Below, piece by piece: positions 10,788 to 23,211 of a DNA stretch of 64,000 nucleotides. The stretch is taken from contig NZ_CP097149.1 in assembly GCF_023370075.1 (NCBI RefSeq), forward strand, positions 950,001 through 1,014,000, read 5' to 3'. How positions within the stretch are numbered: position 1 is the first letter of the stretch; each line of letters starts with the position of its first letter. The translations under genes and the position numbers were made by a program. The notes under the pieces were generated by a model. It ran no database searches, was not told the DNA's origin, and was given only the letters and a program-made list of their open reading frames with translations. The stretch is from Deinococcus sp. QL22. Lineage in GTDB: Bacteria > Deinococcota > Deinococci > Deinococcales > Deinococcaceae.

Positions 10788-11669
10788 ATGACCGATGCCG
10801 CGACTGGTTCTGGCCTCCCCTCTCCCCTCAAGTCTGCCGCGTGGCTGTTGGAACATCTGGCCGACTTGCGAGTGCGGGTGCTGGACTGCCGATACGCCCT
10901 GTCTGACCCGTTGGTGGGGCGCTTTGCCTACATGGGCGGCCACATTCCGGGCGCGGTGTATGCCGACCTGGAAACCGACCTGAGCGGCCCGGTGCAGCCT
11001 GACGGCGCGGGTGGCCGTCATCCTCTGCCTGACCCGCATGAGTTGGCGGCGTGGCTGGGCGCGGCGGGCATCGGCAACGACAGCATTGTGGTGGCTTACG
11101 ACGACCCCAGCACCGGACAGGGCTTTTACGCGGCGCGGGCGTGGTGGCTGCTGCGCTGGCTGGGGCACGCCGAGGTGTATGTGCTGGACGGCGGCTGGCC
11201 CGCGTATCTGGCGGCAGGCGGAGCGGCCACCACAGACGAGGCCTCGGTCACGCCCACCACGTTTACGCCCCAGGTGCGCCCCGAACTGGTGGCTAGCGCG
11301 CAGGATGTGCAGGCCCGCGACGCCGCCACACTGCTGATCGATTCCCGCGCTCCGGCCCGCTACCGGGGCGAAACCGAGCCGATAGACAGGAAAGCCGGAC
11401 ACATCCTCGGAGCCGTGAACCGCGACTGGACGGGCGCACTGACCCCGGCGGGCACGTTCCGGAGCGGGCCAGAGCAGGCCGAGCGCCTGAACGCCGCCGA
11501 TGCGCTCACCATCACCTACTGCGGCAGCGGCGTGAGCGCCACGCCCAATCTGCTGGCCCGCGAACTGGCTGGAGTGCCGCTGGGCGCAGGCAACCGCCTG
11601 TATGCCGGATCGTGGAGCGACTGGATTAGTGACGATGGGCGGGAAATTGCGGAGGGAGAAACCGCCTAA
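10788..11669 (+). CDS. Thiosulfate/3-mercaptopyruvate sulfurtransferase
   Basis: Two-domain rhodanese of 293 aa that moves a sulfane sulfur to a thiol acceptor or cyanide. The first domain (about 25-145) is inactive; the second has the active-site Cys in the loop CGSGVSA (about residue 244). That loop is nearer to the mercaptopyruvate type (CGSGVTA) than to CRKGVT of true rhodaneses, so 3-mercaptopyruvate is a likely donor. TAGGCT lies 7 nt before the ATG with no ribosome site, so the mRNA is probably leaderless. Confidence 0.9.
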   Translation: MTDAATGSGLPSPLKSAAWLLEHLADLRVRVLDCRYALSDPLVGRFAYMGGHIPGAVYADLETDLSGPVQPDGAGGRHPLPDPHELAAWLGAAGIGNDSIVVAYDDPSTGQGFYAARAWWLLRWLGHAEVYVLDGGWPAYLAAGGAATTDEASVTPTTFTPQVRPELVASAQDVQARDAATLLIDSRAPARYRGETEPIDRKAGHILGAVNRDWTGALTPAGTFRSGPEQAERLNAADALTITYCGSGVSATPNLLARELAGVPLGAGNRLYAGSWSDWISDDGREIAEGETA

Positions 11670-11718
11670 ACAGACAATGGACGAGACTAACACTAGGTAA
11701 TTGTTGAGCTTCTTGCGG

Positions 11719-12948
11719 CTATGTTTTTCTTCCCGACTCGTCGCCACTCACCACATCCCGCTCGCCATCCTGAAACTCCAGCCTCAGCCGTTCGCTGGGG
11801 CCGATCTGGGCGGCGCGGGTGATGGGCTGGCCTGCTGCGTTGCGTACCAGCGCGTACCCACGTTGCAGCGTGCGGGCAGGCGTGAGGCCCAGCGCTTGGC
11901 GCATCAGGGCGTCGGTGTGAGCGTGGGCGGCGTCGGTTTGGCGTAGGGCAGCGGTGCGTGTGCGGTCTAGTGCCCATTCTGCGGCGGCGGCAGCGTCAAC
12001 CAGAATGTCGCGGGCATAGACGCGGATGCTGCGGGCGTCTTCCTGTGCCCGTGCAGCGGCGGCGGCCACCACGCCTACGATCAGGGCGGCGGCTTTGCTG
12101 GGCGTGTCGGTGCGGGTGTGGGCCACCTCGTCGGGCAGGGTGTCGTCGCGGGCGTGGCCCAGTCCGGTAATTACGGGGGCCGGAAAATTCGCCAGCGCAC
12201 GGGTCACGTCCAGATCGTTCAGCCACGCCAGATCGGTCACGGCCCCGCCGCCCCGGATGACCACCAATGCGTCCAGCGGGGCTTCCAGGTGAGCGGCCCG
12301 CGCCAGAGCAATGGCCCGCGTCAGGCTGCCCGAAGCGTCCCGGCCCTGAAACGTTGCTTCCAAATACACAAACTCTATGACGCCAGCGGCCTCCAGACGG
12401 TCTGTTTCACGCTGGAAGTCGCCCAGACCCGCCGCACCCTCCGGGCTGATGACGGCCACGCGGCCAAAGTCGGTAGGCGCAGGTAACAGGCGGTTCAGGC
12501 CGTACACGCCTTCGCGCACCAACTGTTCGCGCAGGGCGTCCAGCCGCACGGCAGCGTCTCCCAGCGTAAATTCGGGCGAGACATCCAGCACATTCAGCGA
12601 AAAGCCGTATTGCGGGTGAAATTCGGCGGTGCAGAACAGCAGCACTTTCAGGCCCGCCGTAAAGGTGCCCCCCGTAGCGCGGCGAAACTTGCCTTCCAAC
12701 GCAAAGCGTTCGCGTGCCCAGACGGTGGCGCGGCATTTGGCAACTTCCCCTTCCTCGCCCAGTTGCACCAGATCTATGTACAGGTGACGGCGGTCGGTGA
12801 GGCTGGCAATTTCGGCCCGCACCCAGATGGCCCCCGGCACGCCCCGCGCGATGACCTGACCCACGTAGGTCAGCACGTCGGCCAAGTCCAGAAACTGTTC
12901 GGGCGGGCGGGTGGCTTCGGTTTTGGTGCGGCGTTTTTTTCCGGTCAT
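11719..12948 (-). CDS. xseA: Exodeoxyribonuclease VII large subunit
   Basis: Catalytic subunit of exonuclease VII, which degrades single-stranded DNA into oligonucleotides. The 409-aa protein has the N-terminal OB fold (about 15-110, [21 protein letters not shown] in part) and the nuclease domain with [27 protein letters not shown] and [15 protein letters not shown]. No xseB lies beside it, and the C-terminal coiled region that carries small-subunit binding sites is short, ending near residue 395. It runs opposite to the sulfurtransferase gene, the two ends being about 50 bp apart. Confidence 0.94.
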   Translation of the reverse strand: MTGKKRRTKTEATRPPEQFLDLADVLTYVGQVIARGVPGAIWVRAEIASLTDRRHLYIDLVQLGEEGEVAKCRATVWARERFALEGKFRRATGGTFTAGLKVLLFCTAEFHPQYGFSLNVLDVSPEFTLGDAAVRLDALREQLVREGVYGLNRLLPAPTDFGRVAVISPEGAAGLGDFQRETDRLEAAGVIEFVYLEATFQGRDASGSLTRAIALARAAHLEAPLDALVVIRGGGAVTDLAWLNDLDVTRALANFPAPVITGLGHARDDTLPDEVAHTRTDTPSKAAALIVGVVAAAAARAQEDARSIRVYARDILVDAAAAAEWALDRTRTAALRQTDAAHAHTDALMRQALGLTPARTLQRGYALVRNAAGQPITRAAQIGPSERLRLEFQDGERDVVSGDESGRKT

Positions 12949-13070
12949 GAGGTGTGCCTGTAGAGTACAGCGGCAGGAAGTGGTGCGTGGATCGTGGAAT
13001 ATGGGAATGCCGTGTTGGCCAATTGATCTGCGCTCTGGCCAGGCGTGGAGAGGTTCAACCTGCCGGAGTT

Positions 13071-13445
13071 TTACAACTTGCCCCCCAACACACGCCCCGC
13101 CACTGCCGCCAGCACGCCCAGTACTACACTGCTCAGGGCGTAAGCCAACGCCGCCGCACCTGCCCCGCGCCCCAGCAATTCATCTATATCTACACTCAAG
13201 GTGCTGAAAGTGGTAAACGCGCCCAGCACGCCCGTTCCGAAGGCCAGCCGCGCCACTTCCGGCCACACGCCGCGCCCGACGAGAGCCACCGTGAGGCCCA
13301 GCAGGAACGATCTCAGCACATTGATGACCAGAATGCCCAGCGGAAAGCCTGCGCGGGCTGCCAACGGCGCGAAGGCCAAAGCCACGCCGTAGCGGGCCAC
13401 CGCGCCCACTGCGCCGCCGATTGCCACCCAGGCCCAGGTGTTCAT
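13071..13445 (-). CDS. crcB: Fluoride channel CrcB/Fluc
   Basis: Dual-topology fluoride exporter of the inner membrane. The ATG at 13445 gives 124 aa, the normal size, starting [20 protein letters not shown]; the frame extends 42 codons upstream, but that part is Pro/Arg-rich and unlike the family. Four hydrophobic helices are visible, with FTTFST, the motif with the phenylalanines lining the pore. The usual NVLGSF reads NVLRSF, an Arg in place of Gly next to the central site, which is odd and could affect packing. No fluoride riboswitch was recognised upstream. Divergent from corA at 13563. Confidence 0.9.
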   Translation of the reverse strand: MNTWAWVAIGGAVGAVARYGVALAFAPLAARAGFPLGILVINVLRSFLLGLTVALVGRGVWPEVARLAFGTGVLGAFTTFSTLSVDIDELLGRGAGAAALAYALSSVVLGVLAAVAGRVLGGKL

Positions 13446-13562
13446 TGGTGGATAGGGTAAGGGATGGGGGATCGTGGGGGGCAACAGGTCAGACCACAGG
13501 ATTAATCTTCGCCCGCTGGCCTCTCCTACTTCCCACCCCCTACAACCCACTACCCTACAGGC

Positions 13563-14477
13563 ATGATTCAAGCCAAACGGCTGGACGGCAGCCCTTTCGA
13601 GTGGACTGGAGAAACGCAGGACTTGTGGCTAAACGTGCAGGACGTGACCCCCGATGAACTGGCTCAGTTGCGGGCCGCCTTCCCTATCAACAAATTGGCG
13701 CTGGAAGACACGCTGGAAAAGGGCCATTGGAGCCGCGCCGAGCAGTATCCCGAACACACCTTCATTACTATTCGGAGCGTCGCCAAGCCCCAAGACCCCG
13801 ACGATTTCACCGAGCGCCTGACCATCTTCATGTATCCGCAGGCCATCCTGACGCTGAGTACGCACGGCACGCACGCCCTGACTGCCGTGTGGGACATGAT
13901 TGGCCGCGAACACATCAACACGCCGCAGGAAATCATGTACGAATTGCTCGACCATACCGCCGACACCTTTTTTACGCTGGGTGACGCATTGGAACTGCGG
14001 GTAGAGGCGCTGGAAGAGCGGGTATTCAAGCACCAGCGGCAAAACCCGGTGTCGGACGTGTTTGACCTGAAGCACCTGATCAGCCACGCCCGCCGCCTCG
14101 CCACCGATGCCCGCGAAGCCGCCGCCCTCCTGGGCCGCCACGCCAACGGCAGCGCCGCCGATCTGGTGCGTTACCGCGATGCTCAGGACAGTTTTACCCG
14201 CGCCAGCAGCCACTTGGACGGCCTACGCGATTACCTGACGGGACTGCTTGACCTGCACCTGAACCTGCAGAGCCAGCGCATGAACGAGGTCATGAGAACC
14301 CTGACCGCCGTGAGCGTGATCTTCCTGCCACTGACCTTCTTGGCGGGAGTGTGGGGCATGAACTTCGAGCATATGCCTGAACTGCCATGGAAATACGGCT
14401 ACGCGCTGGCGTGGGCCAGTTTCGCGCTGGTCGGGGGTCTGCTGGCCTATTACTTCAAGCGGCGAGGCTGGTGGTGA
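13563..14477 (+). CDS. corA: CorA-family metal ion transporter 1
   Basis: Pentameric Mg2+/Co2+ channel of the inner membrane, 304 aa. A cytoplasmic alpha/beta domain (1-150) and long helix lead to two C-terminal membrane helices, the first ending in the signature GMNFEHMP. The C-terminus is basic (YYFKRRGWW). TACCCT lies 6 nt before the ATG, so it is probably leaderless. The window holds a second CorA at 38634 with little similarity outside the pore, so the two may differ in ion or regulation. Confidence 0.92.
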   Translation: MIQAKRLDGSPFEWTGETQDLWLNVQDVTPDELAQLRAAFPINKLALEDTLEKGHWSRAEQYPEHTFITIRSVAKPQDPDDFTERLTIFMYPQAILTLSTHGTHALTAVWDMIGREHINTPQEIMYELLDHTADTFFTLGDALELRVEALEERVFKHQRQNPVSDVFDLKHLISHARRLATDAREAAALLGRHANGSAADLVRYRDAQDSFTRASSHLDGLRDYLTGLLDLHLNLQSQRMNEVMRTLTAVSVIFLPLTFLAGVWGMNFEHMPELPWKYGYALAWASFALVGGLLAYYFKRRGWW

Positions 14478-14541
14478 GTGGGCCTGTAGGGTGTGAGCCA
14501 CACTGTCGCTCCAATCCATAGCCCACGTCCTACGCCCGCCC

Positions 14542-15702
14542 TTATTCCAGCGCCCCCACGCCCGTCAGATGCCGTCCCACGATCAGCGTATGAATGTCGT
14601 GCGTGCCCTCATAGGTATCCACGGTTTCGAGGTTCAGCATGTGGCGAATGACCGGGTACTCGGTGGTGATGCCGTTGCCGCCCAGCAGTTCGCGGGCGAG
14701 GCGAGCGCCGTTCAGGGCTACCCGGACATTGTTCCGCTTCGCCATGCTGACCTGGGCAAAGTTCATGCGGCCCGCGTCTTTCAGTTGGCCCAGGCGCCAG
14801 GCTAGGAGCAGCCCGGTGCTGTGGTCGGTGGCCATGCGTACCAGTTTGTCCTGCACCAGTTGGCGTCCGGCAATGGGTTTGCCAAAGGTGGTGCGGCTGC
14901 CCGTGTAGTCCAGCGCGGTTTGCAGCACGGCTTCCAGTGCGCCCAGTGCGCCCCAGGCAATGCCAAAGCGGGCCGAGGTGAGGCAGGACAGCGGCGATTT
15001 CAGGCCGCCGCTGCCGGGAAGCAAGTTGGCCGCCGGAATCCGGCAGTCTTCCAGCACGATTTCCCCAGTCACGCTGGCCCGCAGGCTCATTTTGCGGGTG
15101 ATTTTGGGGGCATGAAACCCCGGCGCGTCGGTGGGCACGATGAATCCGCGAATCACGCCTTCATCGTCTTTGGCCCACACCACCGCCAAATCTGCGGCGG
15201 GCGAATTGGTGATCCACATTTTGGAGCCGTTCAGCACGTACTCGTTGCCGTCCAGCCGCGCACGGGTTCGCATCGCGCCGGGATCGGAGCCGCCATCGGG
15301 TTCAGTCAGACCAAAGCAGCCGATCAGTTCGCCGGAGGCCAGCCCCGGTAGATAGCGTTCGCGCTGTTCATCGGTGCCGTAGGTAAAAATGGGGAACATC
15401 ACGAGGCTGCCCTGCACGCTGGCCGCACTCCGCAGGCCGCTGTCGACCCGCTCCAGTTCGTACATCATCGCGCCGTAGGCGCTGTAGCTGACGCCCGCGC
15501 CGCCGTACTGTTCGGGCGTGGTCGGCCCCAGCAGGCCCATGCCGCCAAATTGCTGCATCAAGTCACGCACGGGCAGGTCGCCGCTGTCCCACCACTCGGC
15601 AATCTGGGGCATCAGTTCAGCGTCGCAGTAGGCCCGCACACTCTGGCGAATCAGGCGTTCATCGGGGGCGAGCAGGTCATTGACTTGAAATTCGTCGAAC
15701 AT
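14542..15702 (-). CDS. Acyl-CoA dehydrogenase, glutaryl-CoA dehydrogenase-like
   Basis: FAD enzyme of 386 aa. Start at 15702 (GAGGAG ahead of it); the upstream open frame of 67 codons is not protein-like. Residues GCFGLTEPDGGSDPGAM and KMWITNSPAADLAVVWAK are the flavin and substrate regions. The C-terminal block NLETVDTYEGTHDIHTLI, with the catalytic base Glu, and KMSLRAS match glutaryl-CoA dehydrogenases, which oxidise and decarboxylate glutaryl-CoA to crotonyl-CoA in Lys/Trp breakdown. The match is by memory of motifs; another short-chain acyl-CoA could be the substrate. No neighbouring catabolic genes. Confidence 0.88.
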   Translation of the reverse strand: MFDEFQVNDLLAPDERLIRQSVRAYCDAELMPQIAEWWDSGDLPVRDLMQQFGGMGLLGPTTPEQYGGAGVSYSAYGAMMYELERVDSGLRSAASVQGSLVMFPIFTYGTDEQRERYLPGLASGELIGCFGLTEPDGGSDPGAMRTRARLDGNEYVLNGSKMWITNSPAADLAVVWAKDDEGVIRGFIVPTDAPGFHAPKITRKMSLRASVTGEIVLEDCRIPAANLLPGSGGLKSPLSCLTSARFGIAWGALGALEAVLQTALDYTGSRTTFGKPIAGRQLVQDKLVRMATDHSTGLLLAWRLGQLKDAGRMNFAQVSMAKRNNVRVALNGARLARELLGGNGITTEYPVIRHMLNLETVDTYEGTHDIHTLIVGRHLTGVGALE

Positions 15703-15965
15703 GGGGAACTCCTCTAGAAAGTGGGAAGTGGGAAAAACTCTAAGCCGGGAGCGTCGACACCCGCCGTCCTGATCGCTGCTGAATTGAAACTGCGTGAAGA
15801 ATGTCCGGAGTCTATCCGGCGGAAGGGGTGGCAATATGGGCTCCGCCCAATTCCCGTACACCCGGCCCCATTTCATTGAGCAGCCCACCGGTTGTCCGTC
15901 CATATTCCGGAACCCTTATCTTTTCCTATCCGCTTTGCCTGGATTGAATCCCATACCACCGGAAT

Positions 15966-16745
15966 TCAATCGGAATTTGTTTCATACATCCCGTACACCC
16001 GCCCCGCGTTGGCGTCGGTGATTCGCTCCAGTTCATCCGGGTCTACGCCGCGCAGAGCCGCGATGAATTCCAGCGTGTGGCGTACATAGCCGGGACGATT
16101 GGGTTTGCCGCGCTTGGGGACTGGGGCCAGAAAAGGCGCGTCGGTTTCCAGTAGCATTTGGCCCAGTGGAATGCTTTGGGCGGCAGCCTGAATCTCGCGG
16201 GCCGTTTTGTAGGTGGTGTTGCCCGCGAAGCCAAAGTAGGTATGTGGGCCGCGCTCCAACCCAAACTGCAGCAGCCCAGTGTGACCACTGAAGCAGTGCA
16301 GAATCACGGGCACGTCGGGCCAGTTTTTCAGCACGTCCATCACGCACAGATGGGCAGATTCAGCTCCCGCCTTGTCGCGGGTATGAATGACCAGCGGCTT
16401 GCCCACGCGCCGCGCCAAGTCCAGTTGCCACTCGAATGCCGCCATCTGTGCGGGCCGCTGGGTGTCGTCCCAGTAATCATCCAGCCCACTTTCACCAATG
16501 CCCACCACGCGGGGATGCAGGGCCAGCGCCTCCAGTTCGGCCCGCGCTTCGGGGCTGTCTTCGGCGCTGTCGCCGGGGTGGATGCCCACAGTGGCCCACA
16601 CGCCCGGCAGGGTTTCGGCCAGTTGTACCGCGTTGTGGGCGTGCTGCACACTCGCGCCGATGCAGACCAGGCCAGTCAGGCCCAGTTCGCCGCGTGCCGA
16701 GGCGGGATCGTCGAGGTAATCAAGGTGGCAGTGGGTATCGATCAC
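15966..16745 (-). CDS. tatD: TatD-family metal-dependent hydrolase
   Basis: TIM-barrel deoxyribonuclease/hydrolase of 259 aa with the metal-binding residues of the family: DTHCHLD at the start, GESGLD, HTRD, HCFSG, and [17 protein letters not shown]. TatD proteins have 3'-5' exonuclease activity and are linked to DNA repair. GTG start; TACCCT lies 6 nt before it, suggesting a leaderless mRNA. The 263 bp to the acyl-CoA dehydrogenase start hold nothing obvious. Confidence 0.92.
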   Translation of the reverse strand: MIDTHCHLDYLDDPASARGELGLTGLVCIGASVQHAHNAVQLAETLPGVWATVGIHPGDSAEDSPEARAELEALALHPRVVGIGESGLDDYWDDTQRPAQMAAFEWQLDLARRVGKPLVIHTRDKAGAESAHLCVMDVLKNWPDVPVILHCFSGHTGLLQFGLERGPHTYFGFAGNTTYKTAREIQAAAQSIPLGQMLLETDAPFLAPVPKRGKPNRPGYVRHTLEFIAALRGVDPDELERITDANAGRVYGMYETNSD

Positions 16746-16876
16746 CCAGACAGGGTAAGTGGTGAGTGGTCAGAGATGGGTCGGAAACGGGCCACAACGC
16801 CGAGTACCCCCCAAGTCTCACCCTCAGTCAGGCTGGCCCCACCACTCTCATGAGCGTCTGACGGTAGAGTGCCCCC

Positions 16877-17485
16877 GTGCTGAGAGCCGGATTGTGGACG
16901 CTGACGGCGCTGGTCTTGTTCGCGCTGATTTTTGCGTTCTTGCCCAGTGGGGGGCAGGCTGGGGCCGGAACGGGGGCCAAGCTGTCGGGCGTGGCCCTGT
17001 CGCTGTATCCAGCGCGGGACGAAGGCGCGGTGTGGCGGTTCCGTGCCGCCGATGTCAGCAGTGACCCGGTGACGGGCGAAACGCGCCTGAGCGGACTGTC
17101 CGATGGGCAACGGTTACTGCGCGAGAAGAATGCGGCGGGCATCTATACCGGGCGTGAAACGCTGGACGCCACCCTGACCGCCCCCGACCTGACCATAGAC
17201 AGCCAGGACAACATGACCACCCAGAAGGCCCGCATTACGCTGGTGGCGCAGTGCGCCGATTTAGATCTGACTGGGAACGCTGCACAGCCGATAAAGATCG
17301 AGCAGGGCTATGGTTTCACGGCTCCGCTGGCAACCATTGATTCCCCCAATGTTACGGGACGTGTGGCAAAAATTCGCATGAGTTTTCAATTTGTCATCGA
17401 AGACTCAGACAACGACAACTCTAGTTACTCAGCCAATCTTGACGCCAACCAAACTTGCCAGGACGGGAAACGGGTTCCACTGTAA
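16877..17485 (+). CDS. LptC-like membrane-anchored envelope protein
   Basis: 202 aa with one N-terminal membrane helix ([21 protein letters not shown]), then an all-beta periplasmic part with short repeats such as [24 protein letters not shown], quoted in part. This shape and its place before two LptA-type genes resemble LptC, the bitopic protein that passes lipid to LptA. No sequence signature makes this certain. GTG start with TAGAGT 6 nt upstream (leaderless). Followed by an LptA-like gene after 56 bp. Confidence 0.6.
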   Translation: MLRAGLWTLTALVLFALIFAFLPSGGQAGAGTGAKLSGVALSLYPARDEGAVWRFRAADVSSDPVTGETRLSGLSDGQRLLREKNAAGIYTGRETLDATLTAPDLTIDSQDNMTTQKARITLVAQCADLDLTGNAAQPIKIEQGYGFTAPLATIDSPNVTGRVAKIRMSFQFVIEDSDNDNSSYSANLDANQTCQDGKRVPL

Positions 17486-17541
17486 ATCCGGTTAAATCCA
17501 AAGTCCTGTCTGACTCAATTCACACCCCAAGGAGCCACATC

Positions 17542-18456
17542 ATGACCAACTTCACCACCAAGACCGCCAAACTGAACCGCAACCTCTTGCTGATGGGCCT
17601 GCTAGGAGTCACGCTGGCGGCGGCTCAGGCCGAGACCAACAAGCGCATCATCACGATTCAGGGCGGGCCACGCGGCGACCTTCGCAATGGGCCGCTGACC
17701 TTCAGTGGCAACCCCGTGAAAGCCACCGTGAGTACTCTGCAAATACAGGCTACACAGGCGGTACTGGCCGCGCCGGCCGGAACCCCGCTCATTGAGGCCA
17801 AAGGCAAGCGCACCGCCAACTTTACGGGCAGCGTACAGGTGACGCGGGGCCGCCTGAGCGCCAAAGGCACCGCACTGGCCTACAGCGAAGCCAGTGGGCA
17901 AGGCGTGCTGAACGGCAATGCCAGCGCCACCTTTCAACCTGCCAGCAAGGAAGACGGCGACACGGTGAGCATCACGGCAGGCCAGATGAGCTTGGACGTG
18001 GACAACAATGTTTCGACGAGTACGGGGAATGTGGGCCTCAGTAACGGCACCCAGACGGGCAAGGCCGCCAAGCTGATCTTTGATGAAGACCGCGAACTGG
18101 CCCAACTGACGGGCAGCCCCAGCCTGACCCGCGCCGCCAAAGGCACCCAAAAAGCCCTCGTCATGACCGGCCAAGAAGTGCGCGTGTTGACCAAAGCCAA
18201 GACGCTGTATGTACGCGGCAGCGTGAAATTGGTGCAGGGCACGCTGACCACCACCGGAGATGCTGTGTTTTACGACGACAAGAAGAATGTGGCTTACGTG
18301 GTCGGCAACGCCGTGAGCGTGGACAGCAAGAGCAAGGTGACCGTGAAGGCCCCGGCCAGCGGCTACCTGGAACAGCGCACCGATCTGGCCCGCGTGCGTG
18401 GCCTGAACAGCGCCTACAAGATTCCCGCCGAGCAATTCAAGCTGCGCGGCGAGTAA
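17542..18456 (+). CDS. LptA/OstA-like periplasmic protein
   Basis: 304-aa exported protein: signal peptide at residues 1-30 ([16 protein letters not shown]), then beta-jelly-roll repeats of OstA type, seen as [21 protein letters not shown], in part, and [22 protein letters not shown]. LptA proteins bridge inner and outer membranes by binding acyl chains in their groove. Start at 17542 follows CAAGGAGCC; the longer frame from 17455 overlaps the previous gene. Its stop is 19 nt before the next, similar gene. Deinococcus has no LPS, so the cargo must be some other lipid or glycolipid. Confidence 0.75.
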   Translation: MTNFTTKTAKLNRNLLLMGLLGVTLAAAQAETNKRIITIQGGPRGDLRNGPLTFSGNPVKATVSTLQIQATQAVLAAPAGTPLIEAKGKRTANFTGSVQVTRGRLSAKGTALAYSEASGQGVLNGNASATFQPASKEDGDTVSITAGQMSLDVDNNVSTSTGNVGLSNGTQTGKAAKLIFDEDRELAQLTGSPSLTRAAKGTQKALVMTGQEVRVLTKAKTLYVRGSVKLVQGTLTTTGDAVFYDDKKNVAYVVGNAVSVDSKSKVTVKAPASGYLEQRTDLARVRGLNSAYKIPAEQFKLRGE

Positions 18457-18475
18457 GCCTAGTAAGCTGATGCCT

Positions 18476-19531
18476 ATGAAACGGCTTCCGGCAGTGGGCT
18501 TCAGCCTGACCCTGATGCTGGGGGCCGCCCTGACGTGGGGTGTGAATGCCCAAACAACGGCCCCAACGCCTCTGCCCACCCAATCTCAACCTACCGCGCC
18601 CCCTACCACAGAAACTCAGCCCACCCCCGCGCCCGCCACCGAATCCGAAAACGCCACGTTGGAACTGATCCGCAAGGGCGATGACGGCAAGGAACGCCGT
18701 ATCCGCATCGTGCGAACTGGAACCACCGACGAAACGGGCATTTTTACCATCTGCTCGCGGCAAGACGATGAGCCGGAAGATGCGCCCAGCCTAGCGGTGT
18801 TCAGTGAGACAGGGACGGGCGGCATCCAGATCACCATTGATCAGAACGTGATTCGCGTGCCGCTGGCGTTGGTGACCCAAAAGGACGTGCCGGAAGGGCA
18901 GGAAGGCAGCGACGGACGAATTGAGGCCAGCGCCGGAACCGCCCGGTTTCTGAACAATCCGCCTGAGGGCAAAACAGATCGCCTGAGCCGCTGCGCCGTG
19001 GAAGCTACGCCCGTGCCCACGCAAGGCACGGTGCGGGTGACGCAGGGCAAAACAGAACTGACTGGGCAAAAGCTGGTGTACGACGAGTCGGACGGCATAG
19101 CCCGCATTGACGGCCCGATTGCCTTTTCCCGGGCCAACGACGACGGCCCGCTGACGGGAAGCAGCCAGCGCATAGAAGTCGATGTAGACGACGAAAAAAC
19201 CATACTGGTGGGGAACGTGGTGCTGACCAGCAAAGGCGGACGCGTGAGCAAAGCAGGCCGCGTGGAATACGACGACGCGGCGAATGTGGCCCGCCTGATC
19301 GGAACGCCGGAGCAACCCGCCGAAAGCGTGCAGAACGGCGACATTCTGCGTGCCGGAGTGATCCTGTACGACCTAGACCGGAATGAAGTCGTGGCCCGCA
19401 AAGCCGATGGCGGAACGATTACGGGCGAATTTCAGGATGGGGAGCCGGGGACGGGAACGCCAGCAGCGACACCAACCGAAGTGCCAGTGAGGCCGACTTT
19501 GCCAGTGAATCCACCGGGAAATTCGCCGTAG
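18476..19531 (+). CDS. Second OstA-like exported protein with Pro-rich linker
   Basis: 351 aa; signal peptide ([18 protein letters not shown]), a Thr/Pro/Gln-rich linker at about 27-60, and an OstA-like beta domain with [19 protein letters not shown] and [18 protein letters not shown]; two cysteines (ICSRQ, SRCAVE) could form a disulfide. The C-terminus is again Pro/Thr-rich. TAAGCT lies 7 nt before the ATG at 18476, so that start, not the one at 18470, fits a leaderless mRNA. Probably works with the preceding LptA-like gene in lipid passage to the outer membrane. Confidence 0.7.
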   Translation: MKRLPAVGFSLTLMLGAALTWGVNAQTTAPTPLPTQSQPTAPPTTETQPTPAPATESENATLELIRKGDDGKERRIRIVRTGTTDETGIFTICSRQDDEPEDAPSLAVFSETGTGGIQITIDQNVIRVPLALVTQKDVPEGQEGSDGRIEASAGTARFLNNPPEGKTDRLSRCAVEATPVPTQGTVRVTQGKTELTGQKLVYDESDGIARIDGPIAFSRANDDGPLTGSSQRIEVDVDDEKTILVGNVVLTSKGGRVSKAGRVEYDDAANVARLIGTPEQPAESVQNGDILRAGVILYDLDRNEVVARKADGGTITGEFQDGEPGTGTPAATPTEVPVRPTLPVNPPGNSP

Positions 19532-19633
19532 GAAAGGGCGATCGCTCACGATCATTCACCCCTCTGCGGTCTGCGAGTCCCAGCCTCACCCTCATAGGTG
19601 ACGAGCTAAACCACAACACCGCTACCCCAACTC

Positions 19634-19773
19634 CGTGTGAGGCCATCGTGTGTGCAATGCACGGGCCAGTTTCATTCCGGAATGAACTGGCGATTCCGCT
19701 TGAGATGAACGAACAAGCCGACTTAAAACGCGGCAAGATCAATCCCGCCTAGCGGGCCTGCAAAGCTGCGCAC
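19634..19773. repeat. Dispersed 140-bp intergenic repeat, copy 1
   Basis: Similar over its whole length, with substitutions and small gaps, to 41762-41903. Shared blocks include CGTGTGAGGCC, TGTGTGCAA, CGGGCCA, AGCCGACTT, AAACGCG and CAAGATCA. On the minus strand both copies give related peptides with RFKSA and SGIAS, one interrupted by a stop. It fills most of the 298-bp gap between two genes. Confidence 0.75.
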
Positions 19774-19829
19774 CAGAGGGGGGTGGGGCAAATCGTGGGA
19801 CAAGTTCCAGAACCTTGACCAACCTTTCC

Positions 19830-20291
19830 CTACTGCCCCAGCCGAACCGTCAACACCGGAATAGGACTCCGCGCCACCAGCTTTTCTGCCGTGCTGCCCA
19901 AGAAAAAGTGTTCAAGCGAGCCTTTGGCATGCGTGCCGACCACCAGCAGATCAGCGGCCCAGCGTTGCGAGGCGTCCAGCAAGCCCGTCACAGGGTCGCC
20001 AATGAGCAGTTCGGCGTCCTCGTTGTCCATCAGCAACTCGTTCAGGCGGCCCGCGTCGGCGTGTTCCATGGCTTGTAGCAGGCCGGAATCGGGCAGGGAG
20101 GGAGTCATGCCGCCCATCAGGTCGGGGGTGGCGGTTACGCGGGCGTCGGTGACATGCAGCAGGCGGATATCTGCGCCGGGAAAACGGGTGCGGGCCACAT
20201 CCAGCGCGTGACGCGAGGAGGGCGAGAAATCTATGCCTACGGCGATTCGGGCAAAGCCGCTGCGGGGCGTGCTGGTTTCTAGGTGGGTCAT
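19830..20291 (-). CDS. Universal stress protein (UspA family)
   Basis: Single Usp domain, 153 aa. It begins close to [20 protein letters not shown] and has the C-terminal ATP-binding motif [23 protein letters not shown], quoted in two parts: G-x2-G-x9-G-(S/T). An ATP-binding Usp is expected. ATG at 20291 preferred: TACGGT is 6 nt upstream, and the open frame goes five codons further only. Confidence 0.9.
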   Translation of the reverse strand: MTHLETSTPRSGFARIAVGIDFSPSSRHALDVARTRFPGADIRLLHVTDARVTATPDLMGGMTPSLPDSGLLQAMEHADAGRLNELLMDNEDAELLIGDPVTGLLDASQRWAADLLVVGTHAKGSLEHFFLGSTAEKLVARSPIPVLTVRLGQ

Positions 20292-20396
20292 GCTCTGACC
20301 GTACACCCGTTCAGCTTCTCAAACCTGAAGGGCGCATAAAGACCCATTGGAACTGTGACGGAACGCACGGTCAGGTTGGCCCGCTAGACTTGCTCC

Positions 20397-21872
<1,476 letters not shown>

Positions 21873-21890
21873 GGATAAAGCTATTCGGAA

Positions 21891-21924
21891 ACGGAAACCG
21901 GGCTAACTCCTGTCCGGTTTCCGT
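21891..21924. terminator. Symmetric hairpin between convergent genes
   Basis: ACGGAAACCGG pairs perfectly with CCGGTTTCCGT over an 11-bp stem and 12-nt loop. No clear T tract on either side; a likely two-way transcription stop for the beta-CASP and macrodomain genes. Confidence 0.6.
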
Positions 21925-21935
21925 TCCCTGTCTAC

Positions 21936-22472
21936 CTATACTGGCCGGTTCTCTCCACTTTCCAGCCGTGCCCATGCGCGTTGAAAGACCTGTAAGTTGC
22001 CCACGTCATAGAGCACCACGCGCACGGTCAAGTCTGACTGCTCGGTCAAAATCTCGGCTATCGCAGCGAGGGCCACAGGCGCAGCTTTCTCCAGCGGATA
22101 GCCGTACACGCCCGTACTGATGGACGGGAACGCCACGCTGTCGCAGCCGTGTTCTACAACTAAGCGCAAGCTGTGGTGGTAAGCTCCGGCCAACAACTCT
22201 GCTTCACCCGCTTGCCCGCCGCGCCAGATGGGGCCAACCGCGTGAATGACGTACTGAACGCCCTGCTTCGTTAAGCCGAACGCCGGAGTAATAACAGCTG
22301 TGCCCGTGGGTGTGCCGCCCAGAGGCCGAATTGCCCGCAAAAGCTCTGGCCCAGCAGCGCGGTGAATCACGCCGTCTACGCCGCCTCCGCCCATCAATTC
22401 CTTATTGGCGGCAGTGACGACAGCGCAGGTGGTTTGTGCGGCGATGTCGCCCTGTACGAGTTCTAACGGCAT
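21936..22472 (-). CDS. Macrodomain protein (ADP-ribose binding/hydrolase)
   Basis: 178-aa single macrodomain. Binding loops: [21 protein letters not shown] (in part), with the Asn and Gly-rich loop around the distal ribose, and the phosphate loop [15 protein letters not shown]. This is the MacroD/YmdB class, which removes ADP-ribose from acidic residues or deacetylates O-acetyl-ADP-ribose. GGGGAG lies just before the ATG. Next gene upstream on this strand, gmk, lies 25 bp away and may be cotranscribed. Confidence 0.92.
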   Translation of the reverse strand: MPLELVQGDIAAQTTCAVVTAANKELMGGGGVDGVIHRAAGPELLRAIRPLGGTPTGTAVITPAFGLTKQGVQYVIHAVGPIWRGGQAGEAELLAGAYHHSLRLVVEHGCDSVAFPSISTGVYGYPLEKAAPVALAAIAEILTEQSDLTVRVVLYDVGNLQVFQRAWARLESGENRPV

Positions 22473-22497
22473 AGTCTCCCCTTGGCTGTTTAAATTC

Positions 22498-23211
22498 TCA
22501 GCTGTTTACGACCCGCTCTAGCTCGGCGGCACTCAGGCCATCGCTGCGTACCGACAGGGCCAACGCCTGCGCGGCACGGTCTTCCGGCGTCCACTCCTCT
22601 TCGGGAATCTGCCGCGCCCGCTCGTAGCGTTGTACGGCCTGAAGCTCGTGAAGGGCGCGGTTCAGGTCATCGTTGACTATGGCGTAGCGGAAGGCGTGCG
22701 CCTGAGTAATTTCCTCACGGGCACGCAGCAGACGTTTTTCTATGCGTTCGGGCGTTTCGGTGGCGCGGCCTTCCAAGCGGCGGCGTAGTTCGGTCAGGCT
22801 CGGCGGCATGATGAACACCAGAATCGCCTCCTCGCCTGCGCGGGCCTGCACCTGCATGGCTCCTTCCACCTCAATTTCCAGCACCACATCCTGGCCCCGG
22901 CTCAGCGCCGTCTCTATGGGTTCTATGGGCGTGCCGTAGCGGTTACCCACAAAGGCGGCGTGCTCCAGAAAGCCGTCGGCAGCGGCTTTGGCCTCAAAAG
23001 CTTCGGGCGTTACGAACACGTAATCCACGCCGTCTTGCTCGCCAGGGCGGGCTTCACGGGTTGTCCAGGACGTGGAATAGAACACGTCCTGGCCTTCCAG
23101 CCAGCGTTCTCGCAGCGTGCCTTTGCCCACGCCCGACGCGCCCGTCATGACGATCAAGAGGCCCCGGCGGGCAGAAGCGGAAGAGGTGGAAGCATCAGGA
23201 ACGGCCATCAT
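22498..23211 (-). CDS. gmk: Guanylate kinase
   Basis: Converts GMP and ATP to GDP and ADP. Walker A is [12 protein letters not shown]-binding residues in [22 protein letters not shown] (quoted in part) and the lid follow. C-terminus extends past the usual end with [15 protein letters not shown]. The frame is open for 39 further codons, but TATCCT 8 nt before the ATG pair at 23211/23208 marks a leaderless start. Length about 237 aa, slightly above average because of a Ser/Ala-rich N-terminus. Confidence 0.95.
   Translation of the reverse strand: MMAVPDASTSSASARRGLLIVMTGASGVGKGTLRERWLEGQDVFYSTSWTTREARPGEQDGVDYVFVTPEAFEAKAAADGFLEHAAFVGNRYGTPIEPIETALSRGQDVVLEIEVEGAMQVQARAGEEAILVFIMPPSLTELRRRLEGRATETPERIEKRLLRAREEITQAHAFRYAIVNDDLNRALHELQAVQRYERARQIPEEEWTPEDRAAQALALSVRSDGLSAAELERVVNS

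Noticed and set aside
13446..13562. Fluoride riboswitch before crcB
   Set aside because: I looked for the known core motifs and did not find them in this GC-rich stretch.
13446..13571. 42-codon extension of crcB
   Set aside because: Pro- and Arg-rich and unlike the channel; the shorter start gives the normal 124 residues.
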